Assembly (NCBI GenBank): GCA_027346125.1
Contig: DAIEST010000084.1
Span: forward strand, 1-16,348
DNA: 16,348 nucleotides
From: Leptospirillum sp.
Lineage (GTDB): Bacteria > Nitrospirota > Leptospirillia > Leptospirillales > Leptospirillaceae
Direction: 5' to 3'
In this document: piece after piece, positions 13,035 to 16,348 of the stretch
How positions within the stretch are numbered: position 1 is the stretch's first letter
Layout: each line of letters opens with the position of its first letter
Made by a program: the position numbers and the translations under genes
The notes under the pieces: generated by a model
What the model was told of the DNA's origin: nothing
Database searches by the model: none
What the model saw: only the letters and a program-made list of their open reading frames with translations

Positions 13035-14135
13035 GTGGAGCGGATGACATTCAGGGATTTCATGTCAAGATCGTTGTCGGATCCTCTTCATGGTTACTAC
13101 ACCAGGAATGCCAGAATCGGTTTTGACGGAGGGGACTTCTACACAGCTCCAGAATTGAGTCCTGCCTTCGCGCTCTTGCTGGCCCAGCAGATCATGGAAC
13201 TCGACGAAGCCCTGAACCACCCTCACGAATTCTACCTGATGGAGGCCGGGCCGGGCAATGGGACACTCATGAGGGATATCCTCGTGAGTGTCAGGATGCT
13301 CTCTCCGGCCCTTTTTTCCCGGATCCGGCCCCTTCTTTTTGAGATGAGTCCCCGATTGAGGGATGAGCAGCTCAAGAAGCTGAGCGGAATCCGGGGTGTT
13401 TCTCCCGAGTGGGTCTGTGCTGGAGACCTGGACCGGGGATCTGCCCATCCGTTTGCCGGGGTGATTCTTGGCAATGAGTTTCTGGATGCGATGCCTGTAC
13501 ATCGCCTCAGGAAGACTCGGGAAGGCGTCTGTGAGATCTATGTTGAAAAGGATGGGAATCAGTTCCGGGAGGTCGAGGGAACATTGTCGGACTCCTCCCT
13601 GATCGAAGGAATTCATCGTCCTCCAGAGGAGCTTCCTGTCGGGTTCGAATGGGAAGTCGAACGGGAAATGTGTGAGATGGTTTCCCGGTTCGATCGGATC
13701 CTGGAACGGGGATTCATGCTTTGGATCGATTACGGCGACAGTCTGTTCGAGCGGTTCTCTCCGCGCAGGTCCAGGGGAACGTTATTGGGATACCGCTCTC
13801 ATGAGGTTGTTGAGGATGTGCTCGACTGTGTGCCTGGAAGCATCGATCTTACTGTCCATGTGGACTTCCCTCTTTTGGCAAGACATCTTTCTTCCATCGG
13901 CTATAAGGTCGAGGGCTTTACGGATCAGATGCACTTCCTCACCAATCTGGGGATGGAGAGTCTGCTTCAGGAACAGGATGGGTTGTCCGAAGAGGAAAAG
14001 TTGCGAATGATGACATTGATCCATCCGCTCAGGATGGGAGAGGCGTTCAAGGTCATGCTTTTATCCAAAGGTGAGGTCGGCCCCGTTTCCTGGAGAGGAT
14101 TCCGGGGAACGGGGCTTCCTTGTCTCCATTCGTGA
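13035..14135 (+). CDS. MidA/NDUFAF7-type SAM-dependent methyltransferase
   Basis: The family methylates proteins; the mitochondrial member dimethylates an Arg of complex I subunit NDUFS2 and is needed for assembly. The bacterial role is mostly untested. It has 366 residues. The family N-terminus is visible (TFRDFMSRSL, HGYYTRNARIGFDGGDFYTA), with the SAM-binding loop EAGPGNGTL (70-78) and the signature NEFLDAMPVHR (147-157); WIDYG lies near 234-238. The start is GTG 13035, with AAGGAG 5 nt upstream; an ATG 9 nt further in has a poorer spacing. It ends 9 bp before the convergent cytochrome c gene. Confidence 0.9.
   Translation: MERMTFRDFMSRSLSDPLHGYYTRNARIGFDGGDFYTAPELSPAFALLLAQQIMELDEALNHPHEFYLMEAGPGNGTLMRDILVSVRMLSPALFSRIRPLLFEMSPRLRDEQLKKLSGIRGVSPEWVCAGDLDRGSAHPFAGVILGNEFLDAMPVHRLRKTREGVCEIYVEKDGNQFREVEGTLSDSSLIEGIHRPPEELPVGFEWEVEREMCEMVSRFDRILERGFMLWIDYGDSLFERFSPRRSRGTLLGYRSHEVVEDVLDCVPGSIDLTVHVDFPLLARHLSSIGYKVEGFTDQMHFLTNLGMESLLQEQDGLSEEEKLRMMTLIHPLRMGEAFKVMLLSKGEVGPVSWRGFRGTGLPCLHS
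14080..14115 (+). terminator. Possible terminator hairpin at the end of the methyltransferase gene
   Basis: Bases 14080-14090 pair with 14105-14115 (11 pairs, one G-U, GC-rich) around a 14-nt loop, followed by a T-rich but interrupted stretch. It lies within the last codons of the gene. With only 9 bp to the convergent gene there is no room for a separate terminator, so this may serve, though the weak T-tract makes it uncertain. Confidence 0.4.
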
Positions 14136-14144
14136 CGAATCGCC

Positions 14145-14504
14145 TCAGGGGGAGTTCTGCTGGGAGAGGATATAACTGACGAGGGGATCGATCTGGTCGG
14201 AAGAGAGGTATTTTTTTCCAGTCTGCAACATTTTTCTGTTCATTTTCAGAACAAGGATGCGCCAGTCTTCCCGATTCCTGTGTGTCAGCGGTGGGAGGTT
14301 GTGGCACTGGGAACATGCCACCTGAAACAGATCCCTGGGTGAGAGATCCGGAGAGTAGCTGCGCCCCTGTATGAGCGATGTGCCGGCTTTTTTCCCTGCA
14401 GGCGGTTCGGGAATGAAGAGGAACAGGACAAAGAAAAGTGCTGCAATGGCGACCGTTACGACGATCGCCATTTTGTTGTCCATCGGTTTAAAACGATTTT
14501 CCAA
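14145..14504 (-). CDS. Membrane-anchored monohaem cytochrome c
   Basis: A small electron carrier of 119 residues. An N-terminal hydrophobic segment (about 12-31) anchors it, and a Pro/Gly/Lys linker leads to a c-type domain with one haem motif, CSQCH (64-68). Met88 or Met92 (in KMNRKM) is the likely axial ligand, and SSDQIDPLVSYILSQ forms the usual final helix. The start is probably TTG at 14504, one base after the upstream stop and with AGGGG about 8 nt before it; an ATG at 14483 would shorten it by seven residues but has no ribosome site. It is the last of three minus-strand genes for exported proteins. Its partner is unknown; the tetrahaem protein of the main operon or a terminal oxidase are possible. 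Confidence 0.85.
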   Translation of the reverse strand: MENRFKPMDNKMAIVVTVAIAALFFVLFLFIPEPPAGKKAGTSLIQGRSYSPDLSPRDLFQVACSQCHNLPPLTHRNREDWRILVLKMNRKMLQTGKKYLSSDQIDPLVSYILSQQNSP

Positions 14505-14505
14505 G

Positions 14506-15108
14506 TCAGGACCCCTGTTTCAGAAGGTGGTTCAGTGTGGGGATCAAGTCTTTCTGAAGAGAATCCTTCAGAAGTGTCCCAAGAAGCCGGGGAGGGGATT
14601 TCTTGTCGAAAATGGCCGACGGTGTCGGAGACTGGTATCGTTCGGACGTTTTGACCATGGTTGTTTTCCGGTCTCCCGAAAAACGGATGATGGTGTAGTT
14701 GCATTTCAGGACGGTATTTTCCCGAACATGCAGGAGATTGGCCGTGATCTTGTCACTGAACTCCGTCAAATCCATCCGGACCGCCAGGGCGTGGTGTTCG
14801 GTCGTTGCGTCATAGGGCCTGTAGCCATTCGCCCTGAGAGCAGCTTTCAACGATTTTTCCACGCTTTCGGACAATGAGCTTCGGGTCATCAGATCCGATC
14901 TCCCGCCTGTAGTGTGAAACATCACTCCAACGAAATGGTCGTCCCCCGGAAGGGTGACAGGGAGGACCGCAATCGGAATCCGCTCCCCTTTTTCGCCCGA
15001 ATGGGGAAAGTTCGTTGCAGACGGGGTATTGATGAAAACGGGGGGGGCAGGTGCTGTGGAGCAGGCTCCAAGCAGGGCCAGAATCGCCAGAAACAGGCCT
15101 TTTTTCAT
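14506..15108 (-). CDS. Predicted lipoprotein, YajG-like
   Basis: It has 200 residues with a clear lipoprotein signal: MKKGLFLAILALLGAC, where Cys16 is the lipid-modified residue. The mature part begins with a Pro/Ala-rich linker, followed by an IAVLPV strand and a SLSESVEKSLKAALRANGY segment, a layout like the YajG family of lipoproteins; this resemblance is weak. Function is unknown. AGGAG lies 7 nt before the ATG and overlaps the stop of the preceding gene, so translation of the two is probably linked. The downstream cytochrome c starts one base after its stop. Confidence 0.8.
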   Translation of the reverse strand: MKKGLFLAILALLGACSTAPAPPVFINTPSATNFPHSGEKGERIPIAVLPVTLPGDDHFVGVMFHTTGGRSDLMTRSSLSESVEKSLKAALRANGYRPYDATTEHHALAVRMDLTEFSDKITANLLHVRENTVLKCNYTIIRFSGDRKTTMVKTSERYQSPTPSAIFDKKSPPRLLGTLLKDSLQKDLIPTLNHLLKQGS

Positions 15109-15118
15109 TGTTGAACTC

Positions 15119-15538
15119 CTATGATGGTGCGGACGAATGACCGGCTACGTCGATCACCTTCTCGATGACGACCGGCCTGTTTGGGGCATTTTTCCAGATC
15201 ACCCTGATCGTATGGGACCCCGGTCGAAGGGGAGGAATATCCACTTTTGTCTGCTTCCCGATGGAAAGATCCGCCAGGGCGGCTGCTTTGCCGTCGACGT
15301 CTATTTCCAGCTGGAAGAAATGGTGGGGAAGCGGGCGGGAAGAAAAGAGAACGGAAATCTGGACGTCCTGGCCTGACTGAATCTGTCTGGGCAATGAAAG
15401 GGTCATGTTTTGGGACTCTTCCGCAACAGCGACCAGGGCGGGTCCGAAAAGCGCCACGCAGACAATCAGGCAGGAGACAAGATTCCTGGCCGGTGGGTTT
15501 TTGCAGAATCGGTTTGGATATGGGCGTTGGTTCGACAC
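15119..15538 (-). CDS. Small exported protein, possibly with an immunoglobulin-like fold
   Basis: I recognise no family. It has 139 residues from a GTG at 15538. A hydrophobic stretch (about 20-38) ending ALVAVAEES looks like a signal peptide, unusually preceded by about 19 polar residues, so the true start may be further in, although no better start codon is evident. The mature part alternates short beta-type segments (VQISVLFSS, FFQLEIDVDG, HTIRVIWKN, VIEKVIDV) as in small Ig-like domains. The ribosome site is weak (AGAGG). It is the first gene of the minus-strand operon with the lipoprotein and the monohaem cytochrome c, and is divergent from the DUF2127 gene by 28 bp. Confidence 0.65.
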   Translation of the reverse strand: MSNQRPYPNRFCKNPPARNLVSCLIVCVALFGPALVAVAEESQNMTLSLPRQIQSGQDVQISVLFSSRPLPHHFFQLEIDVDGKAAALADLSIGKQTKVDIPPLRPGSHTIRVIWKNAPNRPVVIEKVIDVAGHSSAPS

Positions 15539-15560
15539 TGATGATTGCCTCTGTTAGAAT
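15532..15560 (+). promoter_or_regulatory. Sigma70 promoter predicted to give a leaderless DUF2127 message
   Basis: TCGACA (15532-15537, 5 of 6 matches) and TAGAAT (15555-15560, 5 of 6) are separated by exactly 17 nt. The ATG at 15567 begins 7 nt after the -10, which is where transcription should start. No Shine-Dalgarno precedes this ATG, in agreement with a leaderless message. The -35 overlaps the start of the divergent gene. Confidence 0.6.
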
Positions 15561-15566
15561 GGCCGA

Positions 15567-16073
15567 ATGATTTTTAAGAGAAAATCACCACTCTTTTTAA
15601 GATACATCATCCTGGAGCGGATTGCTAAAGGTTCCCTGACCCTTATTCTCGGGGTCGGCGGACTGAGTATGATCCATGTGAACCTGGGCGCGCTCCTGGT
15701 CCATGTTGCGCAGAATTTCAATCTTGATGTCGATAACGCCTGGACCGGCGAACTGCTCCACAAGGCCGGTCTGATTTCTCCCAACATCCTTAAAATGATT
15801 TCGGTCGGGGGCATCCTTTACGGGGTGCTGAACTACTCGGTGGCATGGGGGCTCCACAAGCGGTATCGCTGGGCCGAATATATGACGATCATTGAGATTT
15901 CGGCGCTGATCCCGTTTGAGCTCTATGCGATTCATGAACACTTTTCCTGGTTCCGCCTTTCCGCCTTTGTCCTGAACCTCGTGATCGTCGTGTATCTGAT
16001 CCGGAACCGTTCAATGTTTCATCCCATGAATGAGGAGCAGGGGATTGCCGAAACATTGCTTCCCCCTTCCTGA
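15567..16073 (+). CDS. DUF2127-family membrane protein
   Basis: An inner-membrane protein of 168 residues with about four hydrophobic spans (near 14-35, 75-95, 106-122 and 128-146). The starting LERIAKGSLTLILGVGG, the central HKAGLI..LKMISVGGILYGVLN and the RYRWAEYMTIIEISALIPFELYAI block fit the DUF2127 family, whose function is unknown. The start is ATG 15567 without Shine-Dalgarno; the promoter upstream suggests a leaderless message. The next gene, an MFS transporter, overlaps its end. Confidence 0.8.
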   Translation: MIFKRKSPLFLRYIILERIAKGSLTLILGVGGLSMIHVNLGALLVHVAQNFNLDVDNAWTGELLHKAGLISPNILKMISVGGILYGVLNYSVAWGLHKRYRWAEYMTIIEISALIPFELYAIHEHFSWFRLSAFVLNLVIVVYLIRNRSMFHPMNEEQGIAETLLPPS

Positions 16074-16348
16074 TTGTTTCGGAAGACTCTCTCTCCATTC
16101 GAGCCTGTTTGTCGTCCTTCTGTGCGGAAATCTTCTCAACTATCTTGACCGTCAGCTTTTTCTGTCTCTCTTTCCCCTGATCCGAATCCGTTTTTCTCTC
16201 TCGGACCCCATGCTTGGGGTTCTGGCTTCTTCATTTACGCTGGTATACGTGATTTCCGCTCCTCTTGCCGGATACCTGATCCGGAGGGTTTCGCCGGGTG
16301 TGCTCCTGGGGGGAGGAATTCTGGTTTTTTCCGCCGGAATGGCAGTTT
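16045..16348 (+). CDS. MFS transporter, N-terminal part (cut by window edge)
   Basis: The frame is open to the right edge. After a leader of about 25 residues the first membrane span (SSLFVVLLCGNLLNYLDRQ) ends in the NYLDRQ motif of major facilitator proteins, followed by LSLFPLIRIRFSLSD, the second span around VLASSFTLVYVISAPLAGYL and a shortened loop LIRRVSPG corresponding to the conserved loop 2-3. The substrate cannot be told. The start is uncertain: a TTG at 16045 has AGGAG 7 nt upstream, and an ATG at 16030 is also in frame. Both overlap the end of the DUF2127 gene, so the two are probably co-transcribed. Confidence 0.75.
   Translation, partial: MPKHCFPLPDCFGRLSLHSSLFVVLLCGNLLNYLDRQLFLSLFPLIRIRFSLSDPMLGVLASSFTLVYVISAPLAGYLIRRVSPGVLLGGGILVFSAGMAV

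Noticed and set aside
14371..14877. 168-codon plus-strand frame opposite the monohaem cytochrome and lipoprotein genes
   Set aside because: It is antisense to two genes with clear CXXCH and lipobox signals and has no coding features of its own.
1..16348. tRNA, rRNA, CRISPR arrays, insertion sequences, attachment sites
   Set aside because: I looked for cloverleaf-like segments, regularly spaced direct repeats and transposase motifs and saw none; short RNAs without clear structure cannot be excluded by eye.

Overview
The window is a gene-dense bacterial segment of moderate GC content. It has no rRNA, tRNA, CRISPR array or insertion sequence that I can recognise. Its core is an energy-conservation operon for a quinol-oxidising Rieske/cytochrome b complex. 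A split, b6-type cytochrome b, a four-haem cytochrome c and a glutamate-synthase-small-subunit-like flavo/iron-sulfur protein in one operon resemble complexes of chemolithotrophs in Nitrospirota and related lineages. A Leptospirillum-like, acidophilic iron oxidiser is my best guess, but it is an inference from gene content and not proven by the sequence.

Left part (1-2061). On the minus strand lie a cut-off M14-type zinc carboxypeptidase/deacylase (1-669), NAD kinase (nadK) and a doubtful 109-residue reading frame whose stop overlaps the preferred nadK start. On the plus strand the same region holds a near-consensus sigma70 promoter (1858-1886) and a leader of about 170 nt with potential hairpins, which should drive the operon that follows.

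Central operon (2062-7692, plus). In order: a flavoprotein with N-terminal Fe-S cysteines, FAD and NAD(P) Rossmann folds and a C-terminal two-cluster ferredoxin domain; a Rieske protein; cytochrome b6-like protein with the Cys used for haem ci; an enlarged subunit-IV-like protein with APWY instead of PEWY; a 72-residue single-span protein; and a membrane-anchored tetrahaem cytochrome c. A strong intrinsic terminator closes it. Two stable hairpins without U-tracts lie in the two longest gaps, on either side of the cytochrome b pair. Together the genes suggest a b6c-type quinol oxidase/reductase that passes electrons to a multihaem cytochrome on the outside and can exchange electrons with NAD(H) through a flavo-Fe-S arm on the inside.

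Second plus-strand block (7750-11101). A drug/polysaccharide-type ABC-2 exporter pair (ATPase and permease, GTGA overlap), a YajQ-family nucleotide-binding protein and an S49 signal-peptide-peptidase-like lipoprotein. The ATPase gene has no Shine-Dalgarno and may be leaderless.

Minus-strand block (13002-11062). A small membrane-anchored YHS/TRASH-like Cys protein, a type-2 (MOFRL-family) glycerate kinase coupled to it by an ATGA overlap, and an unknown small exported protein whose end overlaps the end of the peptidase gene. Diverging from it is a MidA/NDUFAF7-type methyltransferase gene (13035-14135).

Right end. A minus-strand operon of three exported proteins (15538-14145): a small periplasmic protein, a lipoprotein and a membrane-anchored monohaem cytochrome c. 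Divergent from it are a DUF2127 membrane protein with a promoter that would give a leaderless message, and the start of an MFS transporter cut by the window edge.
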